64,000 nt of DNA from Anoxybacter fermentans. GTDB lineage: Bacteria > Bacillota > Halanaerobiia > DY22613. The stretch spans positions 3,472,001 through 3,536,000 of the forward strand of contig NZ_CP016379.1 of assembly GCF_003991135.1 (NCBI RefSeq), given 5' to 3'. Position 1 is the stretch's first letter. Every line of letters begins with the position of its first letter. The translations under genes were made by a program, and so were the position numbers. The notes under the pieces are model-generated. The model was not told where the DNA came from. It was given only the letters and a program-made list of their open reading frames with translations, and searched no databases. Below are positions 32,819 to 40,901 of this stretch, in pieces.

Positions 32819-33517
32819 ATGAAAGTTTCGGCTATAATAGCTGCAGCCGGTCGAGGTAGACGGATGGGTGGCAAACAAAATAAGCAATTTTTAAGACTTG
32901 GCAATGATATGATCCTTAATTTGACCTTACAACAATTGGATCAAATTGAGGAGATTAAAGAACTAATTGTAGTTGTTGGTGCTTCAGAGGTAAAATTTTG
33001 TTTAGAAGAAATCTTTGCAAAAGGAAATTTTCAAACACCTTATAGAGTAATAGCTGGAGGAAAAGAACGGCAGGACTCGGTTAGGGCGGGTCTTGCTGTT
33101 CTCTCTCATACGACAGATTATGTTTTGATTCATGACGGTGCCCGTCCCCTTATCACAAAAGAGTTAATCAAAAATGCTCTGAAAACAGCTAAAGAAAAAG
33201 GAACAGCAGTACTCGCAGTACCGGTCAAAGATACGATTAAAGTGGTTGATCAGGAAGGATATGTAAAATCAACACCGGAGCGTGCAACTCTCCGTGCAGT
33301 TCAGACTCCACAAATTTTTAGGAAAGATTTGATCTGTGCTGCCTATGAAAAGGCCGAACAAACCGGGTTTTACGGTACCGATGATGCATCATTAGTAGAA
33401 GCTATGGGTGTACCGGTTTTTTTAGTTGAGGGCTCCTATGAAAATATCAAAATTACCACACCAGAAGATTTACTATTAGCAGAAGAGATATTACGGAGGA
33501 GATCTAAATGCGGGTAG
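32819..33517 (+). CDS. ispD: 2-C-methyl-D-erythritol 4-phosphate cytidylyltransferase
   Basis: Makes CDP-methylerythritol in the non-mevalonate isoprenoid pathway. The 232-residue protein has the nucleotidyltransferase start IIAAAGRGRRMGGKQNKQFL, GGKERQDSVRAGL near residue 80, HDGARPL near 104 and TPQIF near 160. It overlaps ispF by 10 bases, so the two successive pathway steps are translationally coupled. Confidence 0.96.
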   Translation: MKVSAIIAAAGRGRRMGGKQNKQFLRLGNDMILNLTLQQLDQIEEIKELIVVVGASEVKFCLEEIFAKGNFQTPYRVIAGGKERQDSVRAGLAVLSHTTDYVLIHDGARPLITKELIKNALKTAKEKGTAVLAVPVKDTIKVVDQEGYVKSTPERATLRAVQTPQIFRKDLICAAYEKAEQTGFYGTDDASLVEAMGVPVFLVEGSYENIKITTPEDLLLAEEILRRRSKCG

Positions 33518-34008
33518 GAATTGGTTATGATGTTCATAGATTGGGTGAAGGTGAAGATTTGATCCTGGGTGGGGTACATATTCCCTATGATAAAGGTTTA
33601 ATTGGTCATTCTGATGCAGATGTCTTGACTCATGCAATAATGGATGCTATACTAGGAGCGTTGGGACGAAAAGATATAGGATATCATTTCCCTGATACTG
33701 AAGAAAAATATAAAGGAATATCCAGCTTAAAATTGTTGGAACGGGTCCAGGAACTGATGGCCCGGGATGGGTACCAATTAGGTAATCTGGATTCAATTAT
33801 TATAGCTCAGGCTCCCAGGCTCGCACCTTTTATTGATCAGATGATTCAAAATGTTACCCGGGTTTTAAAGGTAGAGCCTGGGCAGGTAAATATTAAGGCT
33901 ACAACAACTGAAAAACTCGGCTTTGTTGGTAGAGGTGAAGGGATCGCTGCACAGGTAATTGTTTTAATTAAAAAAAGAGAGGAAGAAAGTGAAGAGGTAG
34001 GAAGGTGA
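33508..34008 (+). CDS. ispF: 2-C-methyl-D-erythritol 2,4-cyclodiphosphate synthase
   Basis: Cyclises CDP-methylerythritol phosphate with loss of CMP. The 166-residue product has metal-binding GYDVHRL near residue 6, GGVHIPYDKGLIGHSDADVL near 22 and the ATTTEKLGFVGRGEGIAAQ signature near 130. It overlaps ispD; the CBS/HutP-like gene starts 5 bases after its stop. IspE is not in the window. Confidence 0.96.
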   Translation: MRVGIGYDVHRLGEGEDLILGGVHIPYDKGLIGHSDADVLTHAIMDAILGALGRKDIGYHFPDTEEKYKGISSLKLLERVQELMARDGYQLGNLDSIIIAQAPRLAPFIDQMIQNVTRVLKVEPGQVNIKATTTEKLGFVGRGEGIAAQVIVLIKKREEESEEVGR

Positions 34009-34013
34009 GTTGA

Positions 34014-34784
34014 ATGTTTGTAAAAGATATAATGGTGAAGAATCCAATTACCGTTTCTCCAGATGCTACATTGTTGGAAGCTGAAAAGCTCATGTCTGTC
34101 AACAATATTGGCAGATTGATTGTGGTTGAGGACGGAAAGGTAATTGGAATGTTGACTGACAGTGATCTGGTACATCAACATGAATTGGAGACCAAAGTTG
34201 AGGTCTTGATGTCAACAGATGTTATTAAAGTTTATGAAGACCAGACAGTACAGGAAGCCGCTGCACTTATGGCAGACCATCACATTGGTGGATTGCCTGT
34301 TTTTGACCGTGAAGAAAATCTGGTCGGGATTGTAACTGCTGAAGATCTGGTTGTTGGTTTTGTCCGTGAAGAAAGTCAGGCAAAAATTACTCCTGAGAGT
34401 GCGGCCATTTATCTGTCTATGACCCGGAGTAGAGAATATGAGAAATATTGGTTAGAAAAGGTCCAGGGTTATGGTTATCGGGCTGCTATCACTCAGACTG
34501 GCGCCAGTGCTGAAAAACTGGCGATAAAGTTAAGAGAGAGTACAACGGTAGCAGCTATTGCCCGTGGTGTGATCAGTGAAAATTCCCGGGAAAAGATGGC
34601 CGTTTCTAATGCGGTTAAAGATGCTTATTCTCAGCTGGCCTTAGTTAACCCTGGTCTCGGTGGAGGATTTAAGATTGCCATTGTTCGGGGTGAAGGTCGG
34701 CTCGCTGTGGCTATCTTTGGTAAATTTGGCCATGCGCTGGTAGATGGGCCTGAGCAGTTGACTGTGGGGACAAGTGTGATATAG
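34014..34784 (+). CDS. CBS-pair protein fused to a HutP-like domain
   Basis: A 256-residue protein. Residues about 1-118 are two CBS motifs (DIMVKNPITVSPDATLLEA and VLMSTDVIKVYEDQTVQEAA, each ending in IGxLxVxD-type strands) that in other proteins bind adenine nucleotides. Residues about 135-256 follow the layout of HutP, the RNA-binding antiterminator: GYRAAITQTGASAEKL, a helical AIARGVISENSREKMAVSNAVKDAYSQ segment, GGGFKIAIVRGEGRLAVAIFGKFGHALVDGPEQLTVGTSVI. The HutP metal-binding histidines are not conserved at the matching places. Function is inferred as a nucleotide-sensing regulator, possibly of RNA. It ends the ispD-ispF operon; a strong terminator follows. Confidence 0.6.
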   Translation: MFVKDIMVKNPITVSPDATLLEAEKLMSVNNIGRLIVVEDGKVIGMLTDSDLVHQHELETKVEVLMSTDVIKVYEDQTVQEAAALMADHHIGGLPVFDREENLVGIVTAEDLVVGFVREESQAKITPESAAIYLSMTRSREYEKYWLEKVQGYGYRAAITQTGASAEKLAIKLRESTTVAAIARGVISENSREKMAVSNAVKDAYSQLALVNPGLGGGFKIAIVRGEGRLAVAIFGKFGHALVDGPEQLTVGTSVI

Positions 34785-34814
34785 GGGAATTATAGTTTGC
34801 TTGATCATAGAATA

Positions 34815-34866
34815 TACCCTCCTATAGATTAACATGTTAATCTTCTATAGGAGGGTTATTTTTTTG
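34815..34866 (+). terminator. terminator of the carD-side operon
   Basis: CCCTCCTATAGA pairs with TCTATAGGAGGG around a second inner palindrome AACATGTT; seven or more T residues follow. Confidence 0.93.
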
Positions 34867-34882
34867 CGTTTTTTTATTAATG

Positions 34883-35101
34883 GTTAAACTGTAAAAAGCT
34901 AATTTTTCGCTTCTTGAGAAATTTTTCGAATCATCTAAAGCTCGATTTCCGCCGAAATAAGGCTTCCTAATCAAATGGCCCTCCTGGCCCTTGATTAGCT
35001 CATCACCTCCTGTGATGAGGTCTTATTTCGTCGAAAATCTCGCTAAGATGATTTGGCAAAAATTTCTATGTCGCTCAAAATTAGCTTTTTGCAGTATAAT
35101 C
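34883..35101 (+). repeat. palindromic repeat copy 6 (full)
   Basis: Typical full copy. Ends are AAACTGTAAAAAGCTAATTT and inverse AAATTAGCTTTTTGCAGTAT. Inner hairpin CTAATCAAATGGCC / GGCCCTTGATTAG lies at 34967-34998 and CTCATCAC / GTGATGAG at about 34999-35019. The outer 50-base arms also pair (CATCT...AGATG), giving a cloverleaf-like fold. Confidence 0.92.
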
Positions 35102-35106
35102 ATTAA

Positions 35107-35238
35107 TAATTAAACTGTAAAAGGCTAATTTTAAATACCATTGAAATTTTTAATTTAACCATCTTAGTGAGATTGAACGAGAAATAAAACTTCATCATAG
35201 GAGTTGATGAACTAATCATGTTACTTTTACAGTTTATT
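35107..35238 (-). repeat. palindromic repeat copy 7 (diverged, short)
   Basis: Begins AATTAAACTGTAAAAGGC and ends TTACTTTTACAGTTTA only a few bases after copy 6. The right half is decayed. Confidence 0.6.
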
Positions 35239-35366
35239 TATTAATAAATTTTTATAGAAAACAGAAGGAATTTAAAAGAATGTTGACGAAATAAAAGTTA
35301 AAATTCTCATCTATCTTCTATTTGCTGTTTCTAGATTTTTTAGCTTTTTATAAAGAGGTGTTAAGA

Positions 35367-35678
35367 GTGTCGGAACGAATAAAAGGGTTAGTCCTGGTAG
35401 GGATATTAATTTGTTTAGTTATAATTGCTTTTAAACCTGCTCCACAGTTAAATATTCAACCAGCGATAAATTTAGGTGATTCGATTATTCAACTTGGACC
35501 TAATCGAATTGCGATAGTGGAGACAAATATTAATTCGGGTTTATATGGAACAGTTTTAGTGTTTGATTTTGATGATAAAACGGGTACTTTTAACCTGGTG
35601 GGTAAATTTAACTATAAAGATTATTTTCGAAAGCCTCAAAAATATGGTTTAGTAAAGGAAGAAAAAGGAAATTATTGA
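35367..35678 (+). CDS. small membrane-anchored hypothetical protein
   Basis: 103 residues from GTG 35367 (AGAGGTG lies 6 bases before it). It has an N-terminal hydrophobic segment LVLVGILICLVIIAF (about residues 7-21), then a short extracytoplasmic domain with alternating strands (SIIQLGPNRIAIVET, YGTVLVFDFDDKTGTFNLVG). I recognise no family. It stands alone between repeats and the lysine riboswitch. Confidence 0.55.
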   Translation: MSERIKGLVLVGILICLVIIAFKPAPQLNIQPAINLGDSIIQLGPNRIAIVETNINSGLYGTVLVFDFDDKTGTFNLVGKFNYKDYFRKPQKYGLVKEEKGNY

Positions 35679-35740
35679 ATAGATAGCTTAGAGGAAATAG
35701 TGTAGAGGGAGAAAGATTTATAAAATTTTTATGATAAAAC

Positions 35741-35768
35741 TTGACAGCAGTTAAATTTATGTTATAAT
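35741..35768 (+). promoter_or_regulatory. promoter of the lysine-riboswitch transcript
   Basis: TTGACA at 35741-35746, a 16-base spacer and TATAAT at 35763-35768. Confidence 0.8.
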
Positions 35769-35813
35769 AGGCTTAACAACTTAATATGTGCTTCTCACCT
35801 TTTCGCGGAAAGT

Positions 35814-36064
35814 GAGGATAGAGGCGCGGTTAAGAATGAGTAGGGAAACTGAGTTTTGGGGAACGGTGAAGTTTCTCGAAAGGTCTTGCCGCCGAAGTGA
35901 ATGACACTCACCCAGGTGTCATTTGCTGGGCCAATGCCGAATAGGTATTGGACTGTCACTACCTACCGGTGGGTAGTGGAGAGCTATCTTCAGACGGAAA
36001 GGGAAGGGTTTTTCTTTTCTATTTTCCGACTGTAAGAGGCTCTCGACTACGAGAGCTTTTTTTA
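35814..36064 (+). promoter_or_regulatory. lysine riboswitch (L-box) with terminator
   Basis: The L-box core is readable: GATAGAGGCGCGG near 35816, TGGGGAACGGTGAAG near 35857, GAAAGGTCTTGCCGCCGAAG near 35878, CTGGGCCAATGCCGAATAGG near 35927, and CACTACCTACCGGTGGGTAG near 35957 with CTATC closing P1. The terminator is GCTCTCGACTACGAGAGC at 36039-36056 plus T run. GAGAGC at 35979-35984, beside P1, is identical to the terminator's right arm, so GCTCTC at 36039-36044 can pair with either: a visible on/off switch. Lysine should favour termination. Confidence 0.93.
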
Positions 36065-36096
36065 ATGGGTAAAAAAGTTAAGGGAGGAGTTTAAAA

Positions 36097-37656
36097 ATGG
36101 AAAACTTTGGAGTACTATCACTTTTACCACCACTTGTAGCTATTATTCTGGCACTGTATTGGAGGAGAGTTATTCCATCTCTGTTTTTGGGAATCTGGGT
36201 TGCGGCAACTATGATTAATGGATTTAATCCCTTCATGGGTTTTTATAAAGCTTTTGAAGAATTTATCATTCCAAGCCTGGGCTCTAAATGGAATGCAACA
36301 ATTATTATGTATGGAGCAGCTTTTGGTGGTCTGATTGCTATTTTACAAAAAACCGGGGGTGCCCATGCAGTAGCTGAAGCAATTACGAAACGGGTTAAAT
36401 CCTCAACAGGAGCCCAGATTGCAACCTGGCTATTTGGAATTGTTATCTTTTTTGATGATTATTTTAATGCTTTGACAGTAGGAAACGTAATGCGGCCTAT
36501 TTGCGATAAGGTACGTATTTCCCGGGAAAAGTTAGCGTATATTGTTGATTCCACTTCTGCTCCTATCTGCCTTTTAATACCTGTTTCAACCTGGATTGTA
36601 TATGTTATGGGATTGATTGGAACTGAGTTTCAAAAGTTAGGGATTACTGAATCCCCATATCTGGCTTATTTAAAAACCATTCCGTATAATTTGTATTCAA
36701 TTCTGGCTTTAGTGATGGTTGCAATTATTGCTGTTACTAAAGTTGAATTTGGGCCAATGGCTCAGGCTGAACTGAGAGCAAGAAAGACTGGAAAGGTTTT
36801 AGCAGATGATGCAAATCCACCATCTTCCAAAGAAATTACCGAAGCTAGACCGAAAGAAGGTATTATTCCACGGGTTTCAAATATGGTTATTCCATTGGCT
36901 GTTCTTCTTATCATGATTCCACCATTATTTCTCTGGACTGGTGGATATAAGTGGGGCGGCAGTATTGTTGAGGCTGTAGGTAATGCTGACGGAGCTATGT
37001 CAACTTTGATAGCAGTTTTAATAGCTAGTCTGGTTGGAATTATTCTGGGAATTAGGCAGAAAATCTTTGATTTTAATGAAGGGTTGGATACTTTTATTGA
37101 AGGTGTCAAGGGGATGGTTCTGGCTTTTTTGATTCTGATTCTGGCCTGGTCCATCGGTGATGCAACCCGTGCAGTGGGAACAGCCGATTTTATTGTTCAA
37201 ATTGCTAAAGGAGTTCTTTCACCATCTCTAATTCCGGTAGTTACTTTTGTTGCCGGATGTATAATCTCTTTTTCTACCGGAACATCTTACGGTACATTTG
37301 CCATTATGATGCCCATTGCAGTACCTATAGCCTCTTCAATGGGAGTACCGATTTTTCCTGTTATTGCTGCTGTATTGAGCGGCGGAATTTTTGGTGACCA
37401 CTGTTCGCCAATCTCCGATACAACTATCCTTTCATCTACAGGTGCATCCTGTGACCATGTGGCTCATGTTCGAACACAGCTACCCTATGCCATAACAACC
37501 GGTTTGAGCGCATTGGTTGGTTTTCTGGTTATCGGTTATGTAAAATCTGCTTTAGTATCACTGGTAGTTAGTGTAATTTTACTCTATCTTCTGGTTCGTG
37601 TTTTCAGCAAAATATGGTCTGTTGAAGAGTCAATTGAAGATGTATTTGTTGCTTAA
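36097..37656 (+). CDS. NhaC-family antiporter/transporter, probable lysine transporter
   Basis: A 519-residue polytopic membrane protein of the NhaC/ion-transporter superfamily with about 11-12 hydrophobic segments, IVIFFDDYFNALTVGNVMRPICDK near residue 123, DSTSAPICLLIPVSTW near 150, GDATRAVGTADF near 353 and GGIFGDHCSPISDTTILSSTG near 430. NhaC proper exchanges sodium and protons; related genes under lysine riboswitches are known to be lysine transporters, so the L-box directly upstream makes lysine uptake the best reading. Substrate is inference; family is clear. Confidence 0.88.
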   Translation: MENFGVLSLLPPLVAIILALYWRRVIPSLFLGIWVAATMINGFNPFMGFYKAFEEFIIPSLGSKWNATIIMYGAAFGGLIAILQKTGGAHAVAEAITKRVKSSTGAQIATWLFGIVIFFDDYFNALTVGNVMRPICDKVRISREKLAYIVDSTSAPICLLIPVSTWIVYVMGLIGTEFQKLGITESPYLAYLKTIPYNLYSILALVMVAIIAVTKVEFGPMAQAELRARKTGKVLADDANPPSSKEITEARPKEGIIPRVSNMVIPLAVLLIMIPPLFLWTGGYKWGGSIVEAVGNADGAMSTLIAVLIASLVGIILGIRQKIFDFNEGLDTFIEGVKGMVLAFLILILAWSIGDATRAVGTADFIVQIAKGVLSPSLIPVVTFVAGCIISFSTGTSYGTFAIMMPIAVPIASSMGVPIFPVIAAVLSGGIFGDHCSPISDTTILSSTGASCDHVAHVRTQLPYAITTGLSALVGFLVIGYVKSALVSLVVSVILLYLLVRVFSKIWSVEESIEDVFVA

Positions 37657-37664
37657 GTGCACTG

Positions 37665-37704
37665 AAGCTGTTGACCTAAGTTAAAAAGGTCAACAGCTTT
37701 TTTT
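37665..37704 (+). terminator. terminator after the NhaC-like gene
   Basis: AAGCTGTTGACCT pairs with AGGTCAACAGCTT, followed by T residues. Confidence 0.92.
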
Positions 37705-37765
37705 AGTGTTTAAGAAATTATACTTTTTCGTAGGTTATAGATAATATTTGGTACAGATAATTTAT

Positions 37766-37985
37766 AAAAACTGCACAAAGCTAATTTAGAGCGTTATTGA
37801 AATTTTTCGTTAAACTATCTTAGTGAGATTGAAGGAGAAATAAGGTCTCATCACAGGATGTGATGAGCTAATCAAGGGCCAGGAGGATCCATTGATTAGT
37901 GTGTCTTATTTCGACGGAAATCGAACATTAGATGGTTCGAAAAATTTCTTTATGAAGCGAAAAATTAGCTTTGTGTAGTAAAATA
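37766..37985 (-). repeat. palindromic repeat copy 8 (full, reverse)
   Basis: Reverse orientation: starts CTGCACAAAGCTAATTTAGAG, with GTCTCATCACAGGATGTGATGA and CTAATCAAGGGCCAGGAGGAT in the centre, and ends AAATTAGCTTTGTGTAGTA. The paired substitutions in both ends (GCACAAAGC and GCTTTGTG) keep the terminal complementarity. Confidence 0.88.
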
Positions 37986-38077
37986 AGATTAAGTGCTCGA
38001 AGGGCATTTTGTTCGTGTTCAGGAAATTATACTCTCTTCAAACTAAAATTTAAATTAGTAAAAATTTATTTCATATC

Positions 38078-38106
38078 TTGATTTTTGTCAACAAAGGTGA
38101 TATAAT
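38078..38106 (+). promoter_or_regulatory. promoter of the TPR-peptide pair
   Basis: TTGATT at 38078-38083, a 17-base spacer and TATAAT at 38101-38106, about 40 bases before the TPR start codon. Confidence 0.75.
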
Positions 38107-38148
38107 AAAAATGTAAATTGTTTGCAAGTTCAAAAGAGGGGTGCAGAG

Positions 38149-39138
38149 ATGTCTTTTGTAACACATAAGGAAAAAATTTCAGATTATTTAGGTATGGCAA
38201 GAAAATACATAGGAACAAATGATTTTGTGAATTTTATGAAAAATATATCCATAGCTGAATATCTATCCGAAAATGATCGAGAGTCTTTAGAAGAGACATT
38301 GTTTTTATTGGCAGAAGGTTTTTATAAGTTTGGCAAGTACAAGGAAGCATATGAGGTAGTTAACAGAATATTAACACTGGTAGAAAATGAAAAGACAAGG
38401 TACAGATTGTTACGTACTAAAGGAATGATTTTAGGAAAAATGGGGAATCTGGATGCGGCAATTAAAATCTTTGAAAAGCTCTTAGAAAATTGTTCATCTG
38501 AGGGATGGAGTTTAAATAATCTGGCCTGGATATATCTTTATAAATACCAGTTGGAATCAGATACAGAGTATTTACCCAAAGTAATTCAATATGGCCTGAA
38601 AGCAGTAGAATCATTTGATTTCATAACAGATCCGGTACTTAAAAAAAGTATCTTGATCAACCTTGGGAATGCTTATTGGTACTGTGAAAACTATGAGAAA
38701 GCCCTTGAATTTTTTCTGAAAGCTCTTGAGTTTGTAAAAGATGATCCAGATCCTAAGATATTGAATAATATTGGTGTTACCTATGCAAGAATGAGAAAAA
38801 TTGATAAAGCAGAAAAATACTTGCGAAAAGCTGAATTAATTGCAGAAAGAAAAAAGGATTACTTTGAGTTGGGTCAGGCTAACCTGATTCGTGCCAGGAT
38901 ATATGAATGGAACTACAATGATTATATGAAGGCTAAAGAATATTTTTTAATTGCTTTTGATAAATTTGTTCTGGCAAATGCACTATTAGAAGCATACAAA
39001 TCTCTAAAAAATATTTTGCGATTAAATGAAAAGTTAAACCGGGAGTCTATTGATATTCTTTGTAATAGATTGAAAACAAATTTGATTGAAAATTTAGGAG
39101 AAGAAGAAACATTAAGATTAGAAAGGAGGGAAGATTGA
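38149..39138 (+). CDS. TPR protein, candidate RRNPP-type peptide receptor
   Basis: A 329-residue, all-helical soluble protein without a recognisable HTH. At least six tetratricopeptide-like units are visible, for example YKFGKYKEAYEVVNRILTL near residue 62, LGKMGNLDAAIKIFEKLLEN near 102, LGNAYWYCENYEKALEFFLK near 178 and NIGVTYARMRKIDKAEKYL near 212. ATG 38149 has AGAGGGG before it; an upstream TTG does not. Its stop overlaps the ATG of a 42-residue exported peptide (TGATG). TPR bundle plus overlapping exported peptide is the architecture of Rap-Phr and related RRNPP systems. Being HTH-free it would act, like Rap proteins, through protein partners. This function is inference. Confidence 0.75.
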   Translation: MSFVTHKEKISDYLGMARKYIGTNDFVNFMKNISIAEYLSENDRESLEETLFLLAEGFYKFGKYKEAYEVVNRILTLVENEKTRYRLLRTKGMILGKMGNLDAAIKIFEKLLENCSSEGWSLNNLAWIYLYKYQLESDTEYLPKVIQYGLKAVESFDFITDPVLKKSILINLGNAYWYCENYEKALEFFLKALEFVKDDPDPKILNNIGVTYARMRKIDKAEKYLRKAELIAERKKDYFELGQANLIRARIYEWNYNDYMKAKEYFLIAFDKFVLANALLEAYKSLKNILRLNEKLNRESIDILCNRLKTNLIENLGEEETLRLERRED

Positions 39139-39266
39139 TGAAGAAGATTTTAACGATTTTGGCTGCTGTAGCAATTGTCCTCTCTTTATCTTGTGGGGTG
39201 TTGGCCGATCCTTCTCCAGATCCTGGGCCATTCCCCCTTGCAGAATCTGTACAGATTATAGATTGA
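39138..39266 (+). CDS. short exported propeptide, candidate signalling peptide
   Basis: 42 codons beginning at ATG 39138, overlapping the TPR stop by one base and preceded by GAAAGGAGGG. The N-terminus MKKILTILAAVAIVLSLSCG is a signal peptide; VLA/D offers a signal peptidase site after residue 23, leaving 19 residues starting DPSPDPGPFP and ending AESVQIID. Size, secretion signal and position match Phr-type propeptides, which are exported, trimmed to 5-10 residues, and re-imported to bind the TPR receptor. No Opp transporter is in the window. The active fragment cannot be read from the sequence. Confidence 0.75.
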   Translation: MKKILTILAAVAIVLSLSCGVLADPSPDPGPFPLAESVQIID

Positions 39267-39282
39267 TAAATTTTTAGCTAAA

Positions 39283-39327
39283 CTCTTAAACCCTGGTTAA
39301 TTAACCATGGTTTAAGAGCTTTTTTTT
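39283..39327 (+). terminator. terminator after the TPR-peptide pair
   Basis: CTCTTAAACC and GGTTTAAGAG enclose a second palindrome GGTTAATTAACC; eight T residues follow. It defines the pair as a two-gene unit. Confidence 0.93.
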
Positions 39328-39386
39328 GATTGTATATGCCTGAAGGCTATAAAATGATTGGACAGGATTTATTCAAAATAATGATT

Positions 39387-39607
39387 GATTAAACTGCAAA
39401 AAGCTAATTTTTCGCTTTTTGAGAAATTTTTCGAATCATCTAAAGCTCGATTTCCGCCGAAATAAGGCTTCCTAATCAAAGGGCCATCTTGCCCTTGATT
39501 AGCTCATCACCTCCTGTGATGAGGTTTTATTTCGTCGGAAATCTCGCTAAGATGATTTGGTGAAAAATTTCTATGTCGCTCAAAATTAGCTTTTTGCAGT
39601 ATAATCA
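39387..39607 (+). repeat. palindromic repeat copy 9 (full)
   Basis: GATTAAACTGCAAAAAGC at the left and GCTTTTTGCAGTATAATC at the right, with hairpins CTAATCAAAGGGCC...GCCCTTGATTAG and CTCATCAC...GTGATGAG inside. It fills most of the 414 bases between the peptide gene and the DUF1002 gene. Confidence 0.92.
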
Positions 39608-39680
39608 TAAATAAATATCTTGTATAATTTTCATAAATCTCCTTAACCTAAACTAAAAGAGGTGTTAAGGGGATGAGGAG

Positions 39681-40547
39681 ATGAAAGTATTTAAATTCCT
39701 GTTGCTAATTATCATTTTCCTTAGTATAATAACCATGAATGTATTAGCTATTCAAGGTCAGGAATTTATTTCATTTGGCACAGATTTAAACCGGGCCCAG
39801 CGGGAACAGATGCTTAAATACTTCCAGCCTGCTGCTCGTCCACAAATGTTGGAAGTGACCAATGCTGAAGAATATTATTATCTGAGCAAATATGTACCGG
39901 CTGAACAGATCGGTAGCAGAGCTATATCTTCGGTATATCTAAAGACTCTACCCACCGATTCCGGAATCCAGGTTGAGACCTTAAACATTACCTGGGTTAC
40001 CGATGGAATGTATGCCAATGCAGCAGTAACGGCAGGTGTTAAAGATGTAATGATCAAAGCGGCTGCTCCTTTTCCTGTTTCAGGGACTGCAGCTTTAACG
40101 GGCATCTTTAAAACTTTTGAACAGGCCCAAGGCCAGCCTATTGATTCTAAGAGAAAGGAGACCGCTTATCAAGAATTAGTTATAACTGGTCAATTAGGAG
40201 AAGAGATTGGCAAGGAAAATGCAGAAGTTTTAATGCGGGATGTAAAAGAAGAAGTAGTGAAAAGGGACGTAAAAGATCCAGAAGAGATCAGGATTATTAT
40301 TGAGACCAAAGCAGGTGAATATAACCTGGAGTTGACAGAAAAACAGATTCAGGATATAGAAAAACTGATGGAAAAGATCAATATGCTGAATCTAAATGTA
40401 ACAGAGATCAACAAACAACTTAAAAGTCTTGAGACGAAGATTGAAGGAATTCAAAGACAGGGTGAAAAGATAAAGGGAATACTGGCCCTAATATTGGATT
40501 TGCTTCAGAGATTGGTCAATATTTTGGCCAAAATTTTTATAAGATGA
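39681..40547 (+). CDS. DUF1002-type secreted protein
   Basis: A 288-residue exported protein: signal peptide LLLIIIFLSIITMNVLA (cut near residue 23), then the DUF1002 pattern with FGTDLNRAQREQMLKYF near 31, VTNAEEYYYLSKYVP near 58, SRAISSVYLKTL near 77, ITWVTDGMYANAAVTAGVKDV near 102 and PFPVSGTAALTGIFKTFE near 130. The C-terminal third is a coiled coil. The family is found in Firmicutes with unknown function. It stands alone between a repeat and the T-box leader of cysE. Confidence 0.82.
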   Translation: MKVFKFLLLIIIFLSIITMNVLAIQGQEFISFGTDLNRAQREQMLKYFQPAARPQMLEVTNAEEYYYLSKYVPAEQIGSRAISSVYLKTLPTDSGIQVETLNITWVTDGMYANAAVTAGVKDVMIKAAAPFPVSGTAALTGIFKTFEQAQGQPIDSKRKETAYQELVITGQLGEEIGKENAEVLMRDVKEEVVKRDVKDPEEIRIIIETKAGEYNLELTEKQIQDIEKLMEKINMLNLNVTEINKQLKSLETKIEGIQRQGEKIKGILALILDLLQRLVNILAKIFIR

Positions 40548-40558
40548 ACCTAAGGCTC

Positions 40559-40868
40559 TTGAAAAATTGAGCAAAATCAATTATAATTAAATCATAGTAA
40601 AATACTCGGAAAAAGCAATGATGGGGAGAGAACAGTCCAGATTCTTCTGCCAGAGAGAAGATGCCCGTGGCTGAAAGCATCTTTCAGGAGAAGGATTGTT
40701 TATGCACCCTTAAGCTGGATGGTCGAAAGGAAAAGTAGGCCATTCCCGGGTGGTGTACGTTATTACACCGTAAAGTGAGCTTTAAGGTCAAGCCTTAAGG
40801 CTAAGCAGAGTGGAACCGCGGTAAATTAACCGTCTCTGTAGTCTGGTACTATAGGGGCGTTTTTTTAT
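40559..40868 (+). promoter_or_regulatory. T-box leader of cysE, probably cysteine-specific
   Basis: Promoter TTGAAA (40559-40564), 17 bases, TATAAT (40582-40587). The leader holds stem I with a plausible specifier TGC at 40703-40705 (TATGCACCC), the T-box AGAGTGGAACCGCGG at 40807-40821 and a terminator at 40831-40868 (CGTCTCTGTAGT with ACTATAGGGGCG, then T run). The specifier call rests on position and on the downstream gene. Uncharged tRNA-Cys would allow read-through. Confidence 0.9.
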
Positions 40869-40901
40869 TAAGAGTAAAAAGATTATAGGAGGTGTGAAAA
40901 A

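Noticed and set aside
39138-39266. Lipoprotein reading of the exported peptide (Cys19)
   Set aside because: The residues before the cysteine (SLS) do not fit a lipobox; VLA/D gives a better signal peptidase I site.
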